From the NCBI RefSeq assembly GCF_026212465.1, contig NC_080053.1, positions 4,139,261-4,203,260 of the forward strand: DNA of 64,000 bases. The letters run 5' to 3'. Numbering within the stretch: the first letter of the stretch is position 1; every line of letters starts with the position of its first letter. The notes below the pieces were generated by a model. The model was given only the letters and a program-made list of their open reading frames with translations. It had not been told where the DNA came from and did no database searches. The stretch comes from Amaranthus tricolor. Taxonomy: Eukaryota; Streptophyta; Magnoliopsida; Caryophyllales; Amaranthaceae. This document shows positions 39,061 through 51,752 of this stretch, one piece after another. The translations under genes and the position numbers were made by a program.

Positions 39061-39412
39061 GAATGAGACAGAAGTGAAAGATTACTCCATTAGTTTCATT
39101 TGAAGGACGCATTTTCTTTGTTAAGTTGTATTTGAAAGACTACTCCATTAGTCTAAAGGACACCTTTTCTTTATTAAGTTGTATTTGAAAGACTACTCCA
39201 GTAGTTTTTTTATGCTTTTAAATTATTAGTATAATATCGATAACAATAAAACTTGATAATATTATGAACTCTGTCGGAGGTCCGAGACTCCATGCCGGAA
39301 TAAAGTTGGAGTTTGCATAATTCGACTTTGAGTGGAGGTAGACTGAAAAATATAATTCGAGTGGATAATTTGACCGGATTTTGACCGATTTCCATCCCTA
39401 AAGCTAACTCAC

Positions 39413-40500
39413 TACTAGAGCTGTTCAAATGTGAGCCGACCTGGAACTGAAAGTTACCTACCCCAAAAATATGTTATTTTTTAGATTTACCGAACCAACA
39501 TTATCCAAACCGAAAATTAGAAAACTGAATCGGAACTGCAAAATCGATTTTTATAACTGGTAAATAACTATTAACGGAGATTACCCGAATCTAAGAGTGA
39601 TCGAATTGACATTACTCAATGCTTTATTATATAGATAATGGTCATATCATACATACTAATAAAAGAATTGAAAAATAAATGTTAGAAAATAACAAAGGAC
39701 ATCCTTAGGGAGTCTTGACAAATAATAGATTTGAAAATATTTAACTAATTTAGGATTCGATTTTTTTTAAAGTTTGGAGCTAAATTAGGTAAAGCATTTC
39801 TATGCCTAACATAATATTTGATACGTTTAATAGAATGAAATAGTGACATATTCGATAAAAAAATTGTAAAAAAACCAGTATTTATTTTTTTTTAACAAAT
39901 CATGTATTCGATAAATTGAATAACGATAATATGTACTTGCATTATTTTTGAAGTCATATTTTTATATATTTCATACTAATAAATTTGTGCATTGCACAAA
40001 TTTCTATGCTAGTACACTATTCGTTTTAAAGGCAACCCTATAATATTTTTGAACTACCGAAGATAAATAATTCCAAATACCAACATTGTTATAAAAATAT
40101 TTGAAAAGGAGATGTTAATAAATAATAATTTTGTTATCAATTAAAACAATTAAAAATAAATTGATAGAACAACTGGTAATTATTTTTTTCGTAAGTAAAT
40201 AAGCTTATATCAATAATAAAAAACCAACTATAAGCAATGCCTTTTTGAAAAGTAAAGCCTGAATTTGATTTATGCCGAAAAAATCGAACTAATTATAGAC
40301 TGATGACAACCCGACTCAATTGATACTCGACTCGAGTTTCAACTGGTAAAGAATCGGCGTGAACCCAATAACACATATAGTCCTTGTTAAACCGACCCGT
40401 AACTAACCAATCTGACCTGATTATGACCCGCCGCGGCATACAATTAAACTTTACCGATTCAAAATTCGACCAAACCGAATAATACAGGTCTGAAACTAAC
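39413..40500. mobile_element. hAT-like tract split by a Helitron-like insertion
   Basis: The left part begins CTAGAGCTGTTCAAATGTGAGCCGACC and has CCGAAC/ACCGA repeats to about 39600. The right part (about 40250-40500) has CCCGACTC, GACCCG and AACCGA repeats. The intervening DNA includes the Helitron-like unit. Whether both flanks belong to one element is inference; no 8-bp duplication was found. Confidence 0.35.
39640..40012 (+). mobile_element. Non-autonomous Helitron, 3' end with hairpin and CTAG
   Basis: AAATTTGTGC-ATT-GCACAAATTT (39981-40003) is a perfect 10-bp stem. It is followed after 5 bp by CTAG (40009-40012) and then T. Hairpin plus CTRR before a T is the Helitron 3' terminus. The body is the inverted relative of the 35100-35882 repeats (ATTCGATAAATTG, TGCATTATTTTTGAAGTCATATTTTTATATATTTCATACTA). 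The 5' end (TC) was not located. Confidence 0.55.
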
Positions 40501-40826
40501 CTCTGTCACCGGAGTATTCAACAAAGCATGTAGCAAACATGTGTCTAAAGTTGAGTGTGGATGTGGCAAATAAAAAGTTCATTCCAAAGATTATCACATG
40601 AGTGGACAAAACAATAAAGTTCAAAATCTCAAACTTTTAATATTTTGGTCTAAAAAATTAAAAGCTACCGGGACAATTCTTGCTGGTATCAATCTTGTAT
40701 GACTGGGCATGAGAGATGGATCAATAATCAACCTAGTATTGTTCCACTAGTCCATTCTGGGTCCCACCAAGCAACCTACACCACAAATTTGATTTTGTTT
40801 TCCTGTTTTTGTGGGACCATTTATGA

Positions 40827-40832
40827 CACGTG
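40827..40832 (+). promoter_or_regulatory. G-box (CACGTG) upstream of the LNK-like gene
   Basis: GACACGTGGCCCAATCA lies about 250 bp before the inferred 5'-UTR splice donor. A CACGTG followed by CCAAT suits a light/clock-responsive promoter, but function is only inferred. Confidence 0.4.
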
Positions 40833-41709
40833 GCCCAATCACAATTCAACTTTTGATGTTCTGCTCTCCACCATGAATTCTCCCCCTTCCCACAAGTTTT
40901 GTACCTAATCCAACTTGTTCTTCTATTTAGTCTCCTTTACCCTCCCTGTTTTCCATTTTTACTTATACCCAATTGCCCAATTCAATCTTTCTGCTTAATT
41001 GCCATTGGAGCTTTTTATTACCCTACAATTTGCTCAACTTAATTTCAACTAGTTCTTCTTCTTCTTCTCCATTTGGGTAATTGTTAAGTGTTAAGAGGTA
41101 AGTTACTTATCATTTCCTTTCTGATTATTGTAATTTTATTGAATTAATTGGTTGTCAAAACAAGTCAATATGTTAGATCTGATAATTTCATTGTCTTTTG
41201 TACTAACTGAATTCATTCAAGTTTTGCAATATTCTTGAATAAAATGTTGTTTTCTTAGATGTAAGAACTGTATTATTGGGTTTAATTTGATTTAGTTTAT
41301 GAGTTTCTAATACTAGTTATCACTTTTCTAGACTTTGTTGTTAATAAACTCCTCCAATCTATTGATTTGGTCTTTAATGTTTGACTCCAACTATGATTTA
41401 TCCTTATGATTCATGTTGATTGTGATGCTAGATCTATGACTAATTAACTCATACCCAGAAAAAGAATTATATATATGTAAGCTTCGTAGATAAAAAATGA
41501 AGTATTTATTTGGTAGTTATTGTAACTAAGGAGTAATTTTTTTAATACTTCCCCCTTTTCTTATTTTGTTTCTTTTATATGGAGTTTTTATTTTTTAAAT
41601 TTAGTGGGTTTTATTTTTAGGATCTTATTAACGGATGCATGTGTGCTCTTTAACAAGAAAAAAATTAATAATAAATAGTAAAATAGTATATATTTTAAAC
41701 TGTTTAATA

Positions 41710-41973
41710 CTCCCTCCTATTCAGTCTCATTTAACTTTTTACGGATTCTAAGGAGAGTTAAAAGTGGAACCCTAAAGGTAGAAAAGAGAGTGGTATTATG
41801 AGTTTTTAATGTAATTGAGGAAAATTAATATGGGTAATGGAGGGTATAATTGAAAATAGGATAAAGCTACTAAGGGCATAAAAGTTAAAAACTTATATCA
41901 AAAATAGAATTGGGACAATTAAGATGACTTGACTATAAAAGAAAATGGGACACATAAGGCAAATAGGAGGGAG
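41710..41973. mobile_element. Stowaway MITE, TA duplication
   Basis: The left end CTCCCTCCTATTCAGTCTCATTT matches the reverse complement of the right end (CTCCCTCCTATTTGCCTTATGTGTCCCATTT). TA flanks both ends (41708-41709 and 41974-41975). 264 bp, non-coding. Confidence 0.88.
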
Positions 41974-42073
41974 TAATATATAAGTATCAATTATATTACC
42001 TAATATATTGGCATATAGCGCAAAATTTGAAATTTATAACCATACATGCTATATATATTTATAACCATACATG

Positions 42074-42206
<133 letters not shown>

Positions 42207-42495
42207 TTGTTCATTAACATCTCAGGGCATTCTTTAGCATTTGCCTTGTATCTATTATGATGAAAATTTACCGGAAGAAAGGATCATAATTAATAGGTGC
42301 ATTAATTTTAATATAAAAAAAATGGAAACTATTGAGGTAAGCACAACAAGTAACATTTACAGAAAATTAATTATAGGAAATTAGTGAAGAGCCATCATAG
42401 GTAAGGATTAATTAAGAGGAATTTTTCTTTATATGATTAAAAGAAAAATATAGAAATAGTGACAAAGAAAATATCAGTAATTTTAAAAGTACCAA

Positions 42496-42810
42496 CGGCC
42501 CGTTTGGTAATCGGTACTAAATGGTGGGAATGATAATGGAATGTTAGTGTAATTTTGGTAAGAATATCACTTGATAAATGTAATGACCATTCTTATTCTC
42601 CTTCAACAAGCTCATTTTCTTCACAAAATTCATTCCAATTTATTACCACTTAAACATGTGGTATTAGGTGGTAATGAAAAATTGTGAACAAAAAAACTTT
42701 TTTATGTTCAAACTTTCATTACCATGGTGATGACATAATACATAGCATGAAAATTTACATTATAAGTCATTCCCATTACCACCATTTAGTACCACTAACC
42801 AAACGGGCCG
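42496..42810. mobile_element. Tourist-like MITE, CAA duplication
   Basis: TIRs of about 40 bp: left CGGCCCGTTTGGTAATCGGTACTAAATGGTGG, right (reverse complement) CGGCCCGTTTGGTTAGTGGTACTAAATGGTGG. CAA flanks both sides (42493-42495 and 42811-42813). A 3-bp duplication with GGCCCGTTTGG ends fits PIF/Harbinger MITEs, although TWA is the more usual target. Confidence 0.8.
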
Positions 42811-43360
42811 CAAAAAGAAGAGAGGGATAAGTAAAAAGTTGGTTTGGGATTGAGATGCTTCAAGTTCATATGTGGTCTAAAATCTCGCTCTTTCATGTCC
42901 TTATTTTTGTGTATTTTTGCCATAAGCTAGGAAGGAGTCATCACTTGTATCTTCACAAAATCAGATTACCATCTTTTCTAGTTAGGCAGCTGGAAAGTAG
43001 TGTGTCAAGTGACAGTAAAGGTCAGGCATTATATTGATATAAAAATGATTGAATCCGACTCTTCAAACTCTACCTAAGCGAGAGCTACTTGGCATTTTTA
43101 TAATGGCTTCTTGTATATAATTTTTAGATACAGAGCCTAACCAAGTTTTCTCTTTACTTCTCCCAGAAACACATTGATTTTTGTAGGTTGATGGATTCAA
43201 CCCATTACCCAATATTATTGGTATTGAGGCTTTGATATTGTTGTTTACTTCTTCCAAAAACGCTGGTTATGTTTTTATTTTACAGTGTAAGAGTAACATC
43301 TGGTCTTGAAAGTTTTCGTTGATGAAATTTTTGTTCGATTTTTTGTGGTCACAGATAAAT

Positions 43361-45156
43361 ATGACAGAATGGTATTATGGACATGATGGTAGTGATCTAC
43401 TTGTTGTCAATGATCAAGAGTACTTTGACAGGCTTCCATCACCTGATAGTTGGTTGCAGTGGGAAACAAGTGGAACTGGAGGGAACTCTGCTTGGTCAAA
43501 CACGTTCGATTCTGATAACCTTGTGAATAAGAAACCTCAGCAACGTACGATGTTTAGTAAAGCGGGAAACAAAGAGATACGTCAAGCGGGAAACAGGCTT
43601 CCATCATCTGAGGACTCTTATTCTATCAGGACTTCTGCTGCTGCTGCAGCAAGTGTTGGGCCGGACTACTACAATGATCTGATAGCACCTGATTCAGCAG
43701 ATGACATATTCTTGTACAGGCGTAACCTATGGAGTTTATCATACTTGCTTTAATGCGTGTAGGAAATCATGATGTAGCAATAGTATAATTTTTAATGCTT
43801 ACTATCTCTTACTTCTTTGAACTAAGGCTTGTTCTCTTCAACTTTTGGTCAAAGAATCAGTTTTGTTCGATAAAAATCAGCTTTTTAATTTTGATCCGTT
43901 AGTGTAAAGTTTTGTTGATTAGAAATGATATCGAGTCTAAAACTTAGCGGAAGAGAACAGTGCCTAAGGAAGGAAATTGGAGATCCTATTATAGCTGAAA
44001 TTACATTGTTCCTAGCATTTTCATGATATGTTAATGGTGAATTTCCAGTTATTTGGGAGGTCCAATGGGAGTACACATGAATTTTGTATGCTCTAAGCAA
44101 ATTCTGGTTATATATATGTCTTGTTTTTCGTTTAGTTTCTTACACTTTCAACTTGTATTTTGGTTTGTGATAGGAGTTCCTTGCTCAATGATGATGTCGT
44201 CCCATTACAATCTATCTACCTTGCAGGACCATCGAATAGTAATTCAATAAACAAAGTGATGGATTTTCAGAGCAAGTCTTGTGATACGAATAAGCTGGTG
44301 CAGACCCATGTATCAAAATCTGTGTCTGGAAACAGGTCAGATCAGAGTTTTAGTCCATCAGTAAAGGTGAGACTTCTGTCTAAACTGATACAATATTCAT
44401 TATTTGCTTTCTTACATGGTAATATATCTTTATTAATTCACATTTCTTTTTTGAGGTACCGGAGACTATGGACTTGGTTCCTTCTGATTACAAAGCCTCT
44501 GGTACATTAGATGTTAATGTTATGTCTTCGCTTGAAGAATCAGTGCTGACAAAGCTCGAGAATGTTCGAAACCAGGTGAAGCAAACTATAGTAACACTAT
44601 ATAAACAGATTTTCAGTATGTTACTTTGATCAGTGGTTGCTAATACTATGTCAATTCCTTTTCTTTTAGTTGAATGACAAGACTAGACTTTGCCTGCGAG
44701 ATTCCTTATACCGACTTGCTAAGCACTCAGAGCAGCAAACATCAGGAAATGATCTTGTTGAAGGCTTTTCTTTCGATGAGCATTCATTTCCTAGTGGAGT
44801 GTGTTTAAGGTACACTCTGTACCATTTGTACGTAGTATAGAATCTTGAGTGAAATGAATAATCTGCCGTGCCATTTATCGACAGTCCAATTCTAATTATG
44901 TATGTTCGGTTCCAGGTCAGGAGTAATGGAGGGAGCTGAAGCAGGAACCAATTGTATTGACAGGACTGTAGCGTCCCTGATGTTTAGCAAAGTTGATGCA
45001 AATGTACAAGATCATCTTCCTGTGTTGTTGCCTGAATTTGCGCAGAGGGACACATACTTTACTGCAACGGGAGCATATGACTACAATGAGGCAGCCCTGG
45101 CAACCTCTGATCTATTGGCTCAATGTGAAGTTCCTGTCTTAAGCCAACAAACATAA
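43361..45156 (+). CDS. LNK3/LNK4-like clock co-activator, five coding exons
   Basis: LNK proteins (night light-inducible and clock-regulated) bridge RVE MYB factors to clock and anthocyanin genes in the nucleus. Exons 43361-43713, 44174-44366, 44456-44575, 44670-44809 and 44916-45156 join in frame to 1047 nt, 348 aa. Supporting motifs: the start MTEWYYGHDGSDLLV, LPSPDSWLQW (about 24-33), DDIFLSSLLNDD across the first junction, TRLCLRDSLYRLAKHSEQ (the conserved LNK arginine/tyrosine helix) and TNCIDRTVASLMF near the C-terminus. The start was chosen because the family begins M-E/TEWYYG; an in-frame ATG at 43322 lies before the acceptor. At the first junction a canonical GT donor (CTT/gtacag) competes with a GC donor six bases on (CAG/gcgtaa). 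LNK3/4 subclass is recognised from the N-terminus. Confidence 0.82.
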
Positions 45157-47178
45157 GGTCACTCCAATCCGAATGCATTCTGAATTTCGACAAACACAAT
45201 GTAGATACTGATGTACTTAGCAGCTTCTTCTTAGGTCAGTTTGCAGGTGCACTTAAGCTGCATTTGTTGAAGTTTTGATTTTTACTGTATTTGAGGGTGT
45301 TAATTAAGTTTTTGTTTTCTAATGTGCTCTTTTTTTGTATACATAAATGGCTTCATAAGAAGAATAACTTCGTGTGATGTGTGAATATGTCATAGATTTT
45401 GAACTTCATTCATTACCTACGAATTAACATCATTTGTTTTTTTCAACTCCAGATTTATTAATACTGTATGGTCAGAATGGTAATGCAAATACTTTATAAT
45501 AATGTAGTTTAATTATAAACTATTTAATTTAATTATCCGTTAACATAGAGTTGAGTAATTATTGTCTCAGTTGGAGCAAGTATCACATCTTTTACAAGAT
45601 GATTTGATCGATTTTCACACAGCCCTCTCTTCAACATACCATGTAAACTAGAAAATATTTCAAAAAAAAAAAAAAACATTATAATATTGTCCACTGAAGC
45701 CAGGTAAAACATAACTGAGTTCTTTTTGTAATTGACAAATGTAAAGCCAGCTAAAAACAACAAAAACATTCACGCCCAAGGATGATTACGGGTTAAGATC
45801 TTATTAGACCTACCCCTAATTTTAAGTTATGGATTCTTGTTTTTGAGATCCAACAGGTTTGAACCTAGGGTCTTCGGACCTAGATACAAATCAGATTCTC
45901 TCTTTGAACTCATTTAGGATATAGACCTGACAGACGCACTTTATTTCCACATCATTACAACCCAAAATCAATATATTTAGTAATTTAGATGTATATACAA
46001 TCTATAGACATATATTTAATACTAATAAAACCTTTAAATTGTGTAGGTTTGAGCATAAGTAATTAAGATTCATTTGGATCCCATACCCATCTGACCCTAA
46101 CGGTATGAGTTTGAGTCTAAAATTTTCATATCCTAAGGGCATACGTCCGGGTCAGGATCTACCAAAAATTAATGGGTCTATGTCTAGGTCTGAGTCGTGT
46201 TGGATTTGATCCATGACCATCTATAGTCATGCCTTCATAGGTTTGGCTCAAGTTGAGTTATAAATTGTAGCCTTATAATGTACTTCCTCTGGATTTTAAT
46301 AGTTGCTACAGTTTCTATAACAACTACTGTTTATTAACTGATCTTATTTGGTATATATTTTATAGTCAAGAGAGATTTTATTTGATTCGTCTTAACGCAT
46401 ATTTTCATAATATTAACTTTTTAAATTTTTTATCATATGAAAATAAAAATATTAAAAATTAAAATCATGCTAATGAAAAACAAAAGTATAATTAGTTGGC
46501 TTCACTTGAGATTTTTTGTGTAACAAGATTAGATGCAATAATACTTGGCTTTATCAATCTCATTCGCACCCGTATTGCCAGCATTTAATTCGGCTCATCC
46601 CCATCCCATATCGGATCTTCCCCAGCATACTAAATGGCCCATATTTATCTTATACCGCTCCATCCTCATCCCTCCCAATTTCTCACACTACTACATAACA
46701 TGCTTTTAGCATCATTTAAATTAAATATCACTATTTTAAATTTTTAATAGTATACATAATAAATTTAGTGATATTTATTAGACTCTTTAACATCATATTA
46801 AAAAATCATATTAAAATTCTTCGCGACATAAGAAATGTCACTATAGACTTTAGTAACACTTACATATGCTACTAAAGGCCAAATAAAGTATAACTAAATC
46901 ATTTTATAGTAAAATGTAGAATAAAAACCGACAATTATTATGCTAAAAATATAAATTAGTGGCATTTAATGCTATTAAATCTAATGTGGAGAAAAGTTAA
47001 ATTTGTTGTAGTGTCAAATTAAATGATCTTATTATAAGACTGTTTCTATTGGGCTAGCGCAATATACATTTTCAGTTTCAAGTTAATTACTACCTTATAG
47101 AGATTACTTGCAATCTTAATGTGATCAATTATAACTTTAAAACTCCTTCTTAATTTGCAAGTCAATACTATGATTTGT
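45157..47178. other. Intergenic DNA with a GACCC-rich tract
   Basis: About 45780-46230 is rich in GACCT/GGGTC words like the 17523-17980 tract (ACGGGTTAAGATC, GGTCAGGATC), possibly another hAT-derived remnant. The rest is AT-rich with nothing recognised. Confidence 0.4.
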
Positions 47179-47186
47179 ATCTGAAG

Positions 47187-47695
47187 TAGGGATGCAGCCG
47201 GGGCGGGTCTAATAGAAGACCTGCCCCATCCCCGTCCGATCGGGGCAGGGATGGGTCCCGATTTGATGGGTCATGGGGCGGGTACGGGTATAAAATTCAT
47301 ACCCACCGCGGGGATGGGGATGGGGATGGGTTTTAGGTGATAACCGCGGGGATGGGGATGGGAATGCAAAATGGAATTGGATAGTGATGAGATTATTCTG
47401 GATTGATTTGCTTTGGATGATTTTGAGTTGATGTTGAAATACTTTTGTTTTAGACATGTATTTTTGTTTGAGACTTCGGTTATATGTTTGTTTGAGACTT
47501 TGGATATGTAATTGTTTGAGACTTTGGATGGGTGGTGGGGCGGGGATGATTTTAGGTACAAATCCATCGGGGAGAGGACGGGGAAAAAGTTATACCCGCC
47601 ACGGGGATGGAGACAGGGATGGGTATTGCATTAACAGATGGGAATGGGGATGAGAATTCCAATACCCGCCCCGCCCCGCCCCGTTTGCATCCCTA
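47187..47695. mobile_element. hAT non-autonomous element, GC-rich ends
   Basis: It begins TAGGGATGCAGCCGGGGCGGG and ends CCCCGCCCCGTTTGCATCCCTA, an inverted terminal match. GGGGATGG / CCCATCCCC words iterate just inside both ends, as in hAT subterminal regions. The 8-bp flanks ATCTGAAG (47179-47186) and ATTTGAAG (47696-47703) differ by one C/T. The several open frames here are by-products of base composition. Confidence 0.8.
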
Positions 47696-48165
47696 ATTTG
47701 AAGGCCCCAACAAGATAAAACCAAATTAACAAAAACTGTATGAACCATAAAAGGGTGAGCGAATGAAACACAATTTAAACTTTTTGTATACGGTATACAA
47801 GAAAAAAATACATGCAACAACTCAAAATCAAATACTTAAATCAATATGTATTAACCTCTAGAACAACATAGATAAGTGCATCACGAAGTACAAACTAATT
47901 AAAAGTAGCTAATTAAGACCAAAGCTTATCATACAACACATGCTCACTAACAAACAAATTACAATAACATTACATTTTTTAAAGAAAGATCAATAAAAAA
48001 AACTTGGCTAAATTAAGTATTTTTGATTTACTATTTCAGTCCCATTGATTTTGCAACAAATCTTCGAAAATCTCTCTCATAAGAAACTTAATGATTGCAA
48101 ATTCTATCGAATAGAGCGAGTAATTTTACTTTTTTTTTTTGCTTTTAAAATTATCATATTATACA

Positions 48166-49162
48166 TTAATGAAACGTAGAAACATCGGGAAATTTCAAGC
48201 TAGAGCCGGCTAACTTTTCTTCCATGATTTGACCCAACCTTTGAATCATCTCCTTACTTAAAAGATTAACCCAATCACCCACCTCACCTTTCCTAAATAA
48301 GCCCTTATTGTCAAAATTAAGTATAGATATCCCATTCTTATTCACTTCCAAATCCCTCATCTTCTCTAAGCTACACAACTTTTTAATCTCCTCAACATCT
48401 CCATTTTCTTCCTCTTGGAGTAAATGGGTACCCTAAAAACTCACCTATTCTCCTAATTTGAAGAGATACATCCATTTTCAAGTCTTCATACTTCAAAAAC
48501 ATGACTTTTTGTGGTGTCTTTAAGCTTTCTTCCCAATAACCTAACATATGATCCCAATAAGGACCATACCCTATAAGACCTTTACAATACATATCAAAGG
48601 CTTCTTCCAACGAAAAAGGTCCTAGATTACTAGGCCTTATTTTCTTCATAAAATGCCAAATTGACACAAAAGTATCAAATGGGTTTCTACATATATACAC
48701 AATCTTAGTATTAGGATTGTTTTTGATGGTTTTAGGTAAGGAATTGTAAGGTACATGGGAAGCAAAGAACCTTGGAGAAGGAAGATTTGATAAATTTGGG
48801 ATCTCATTGTTAGCATAAACCTTGTACTCAAAGAATGGTACAAGATCATGAGGGTTAGACATTAACAAAGGGTGATCATGATCTTTTGATTTGATTTCGA
48901 ATCGAGCTCGGGTAACAATGGCAAAAACTAGGGCTTTAAGCCAAGTTGTGCCAGATTTAGGCACAGTGACGATGATTACATCACTATCTTGAGCCTTAAA
49001 ATGGTTTTGAGCGTTGATTATGGCTTGAATTTCTTTGGGTTGACACCAAAAACCTTGAAAAAGGTAAAGATGATGAGTTCTCCATCCTTTTACTTTAGGA
49101 AGGGAAAGGAGTAGTTGCTTGCAATCTTCTGATATACCTTGGAAGTCTTCTTCCTGATTCAT
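48166..49162 (-). pseudogene. Cytosolic sulfotransferase (flavonoid/SOT type), one-base frameshift
   Basis: PAPS-dependent sulfotransferases move a sulfate group from PAPS to hydroxyls of flavonoids, hormones or glucosinolate precursors in the cytosol. From ATG at 49162: PAPS 5'-phosphate loop PKSGTTW (68-74), catalytic His in ASHVPY (His136), 3'-phosphate site RNPFDTFVS (159-167), and KYEDLK (224-229). At residue 248 (48417-48418) one extra C shifts the frame; the next frame continues with EEENGDVEEIKKLCSLEK and the C-terminal RKGEVGDWVN to a stop at 48166. Together 331 aa, the normal family length, with no other lesion. In the family RKG-x-GDWKN motif the K is V. The lone frameshift could be a young pseudogene or a base-calling error. 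Substrate unknown. Intronless, like most plant SOTs. Confidence 0.85.
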
Positions 49163-49249
49163 TATTTCTTCCTGGTTAATTATTTCTTCCTGGATGTATT
49201 TTTTGGGTGGCTACTAGCAATATTTGGGATGAAGGTCAATTTTATTGAA

Positions 49250-50140
49250 ATTTATGGTTAAGGTTTTATTGATATATGTCTCTCGAAACTCTATATTGGA
49301 AGACAATTGTACCGACTATTAGTATAGTAAAGATTCTAATTCACGTTAAGGCCTAATACTTACTACAGAAATACAACTAATGCTATACAAATACGATTAT
49401 ACGACGACTAGTACTATACTGATACAACTAATACTATACAAATATGACTATTAATACGACTAATAGTGCTAATACGACATTAATACAATAAATATTATGC
49501 TAATTATATATTATACGACTAAAACAATGATACAACTAACATTACATTAATGGTATACTAATACTACTAAAATTATACTAATACAACTAATTAATCTCAT
49601 CATAGTAATCATAGAAATATACTGATTGATAAACCACTGTAACACGTGGCAGATGTAGAATGAGAGTTAAGAAATTCTAATTATTCGTCACGTGTCACTT
49701 TAAATTATATTCTTGAATTAAATGTTGTTTTTTCTTATTTGCTCAATTATCATTTACTCTAGAGTCTTTAATACTGATTTTTAGCTTTATTTAGATTATT
49801 ATAAAACATCCTTACCTCTGCCTCACATTCATTACTTATTTTCATCATTAAAATATATAATAATTTAAATCTTCATTATATTTACGTATAATTCATGTGG
49901 GACTAATATTGAAATTATCTACTTTGATTGAGTATGTAATTTTTTTTAATATAATTATGAAATACTTTTTTATCTAAATAATTAATAATTATGCTAAGAA
50001 AAAATTATCAAAATAATTAAAATTACTATATATGTGAAACTTTAAAAAATCTCGTGCATTGCACGGGTATTGCACCAGTACTATAGTAATACGATTATCA
50101 TTATGCTAGTACACTTAATACGACTAATCATATACATATT
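49250..50140. repeat. Degenerate TAATACGACTAATACTATAC repeat with Helitron-like insertion
   Basis: 49300-49610 and 50085-50140 consist of loose repeats of words such as AATACGACTAATA and CTATACTAATAC. Between them lies about 470 bp ending in the hairpin CGTGCATTGCACG (50050-50062) and ...CCAGTACTATAG, a Helitron-like 3' end. The repeat resumes directly after it. A related repeat is at 57730-57860, again next to a CGTGCATAGCACG hairpin (57705-57717). Confidence 0.5.
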
Positions 50141-50415
50141 ATAATATAAGACAACCTTGTCCACGTGTCACTCTATCATGCTTTACTCTATTGATTACAT
50201 CATTTTCATCATCATTTCACAAATATGATTTTCATCATCACCTCATCACTATACTCTTCAATTACCTAACCTTCAAGAAATTAAATAAGATAGAACACAT
50301 TCTTATTCTATAGATTGATGTGTAGCTGATTGAGGCAACTTTATTTAGGACCATCCCTTCAATATATAGATGTCTTACAAACAAGTTATCTTTGGAGGAA
50401 TATGTTCAAACATAT

Positions 50416-50553
50416 ACTTTGCACAAAGGTAATGTTGAACATTAGACTTCTCATTTTATATTATTAATATGATTGTATCATTTTACTTTGCACAAAGGTA
50501 ATGTTGAACATTAGACTTCTCATTTTATATTATTAATATGATTGTATCATTTT
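50416..50553. repeat. Exact 69-bp tandem duplication
   Basis: 50416-50484 and 50485-50553 are identical (ACTTTGCACAAAGGTAATGT...TTGTATCATTTT) with no spacer. Confidence 0.95.
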
Positions 50554-51752
50554 TCAAAGACTACTTAAATTTTGCTGAATGAGATTGTAATAATTATTTC
50601 CACTTCCGCTAACCCTATGACTGAGATGCACGGTATTATGGTTATCTTTTTTTAAAAAAAAAAATTATTTACGTGTCATTCATAGAGGTCATGTTTTGCC
50701 TTTTTGTTCTAGGGTTTTGGTTTGATGTTGATTGGTGCAAAAGATATTATTTATGCTTAATTTTCTATTGTTAATTGAAAATCTTTTTTATCTAACTAAA
50801 CACTCTCTAGATGTGTTCGTCACATATTTCAATATTTCGTCATAATTTCAAGCTTTATTTTGGATTATTTGGTGTTAAATCATGGTGTTTTTATTGTCAA
50901 AAAGATATAGTTATATTGTCCAAAAGTTATTGTTAATTTTTTTTACATATCATGGTGTCATTAATTATATATTGATATTTTGAGTTGGTAACATCAAAAA
51001 TATATATTTTAACATAGATGTATATGTATAGCCAATTGTCCGTTCCTAAATCTTTTTCCTATCAAGGGATTGGAACAAGAATAAAGGTAAGAAAATAATC
51101 TTTTTTGAATCACCCATGCAGGTGTAGTTGTCACCAACTCTATATGAAGTTCATATACCAAATATAGCCATTGTGTTTATTTACTTTAATAATCAATGTA
51201 AAATTATTTGTATCATTAATCAATTATTTTTATATTATTTTTTCAGTATAATAAAATTGTACTCCCTCCTATTCTTTTTACTTGTTCCATTTTCTTAATG
51301 GGTAAAGTCACCTTACTTGTCTCATTTCCTTTTTTGTCACTGATTTTTTTACTTAAGTACCCTTAATTCACACACGTAAGAACCAAAATACCCTCGCTTA
51401 CACTACTTACCCAAACTGATTATCTTCATAATCAGTCATTAACATCCCTAATGATTCCCTCCCTTTTAAAATCACTCCCCCCCAATCCTCATCCTGATTG
51501 AAACCCTAATGCCTTCTCTCTCTCTTCACCATCCTTGTGTGTCTCATCTTCATCTTCCTCCTTCATTTCCATTGTTACTGTGTGTCTCGATTCTCCTTCA
51601 TCTTCCTCCTTCTTCACTTTGTGTGTCGATTTTCCTTCATCATCTCCCTTCCCCTCTCTCTTCTCTTTTTTCTAGTGTTCGATTGAAACCCTAATACGTT
51701 TGGGGTTTTTTCAGATTTGGGTTTTTTTTGTATTGCTTCTGGATTTTCGAAT

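Noticed and set aside
47209..47820. Four overlapping frames in the GC-rich hAT element
   Set aside because: They lie on both strands and follow the GGGATGG repeat composition; no domain.
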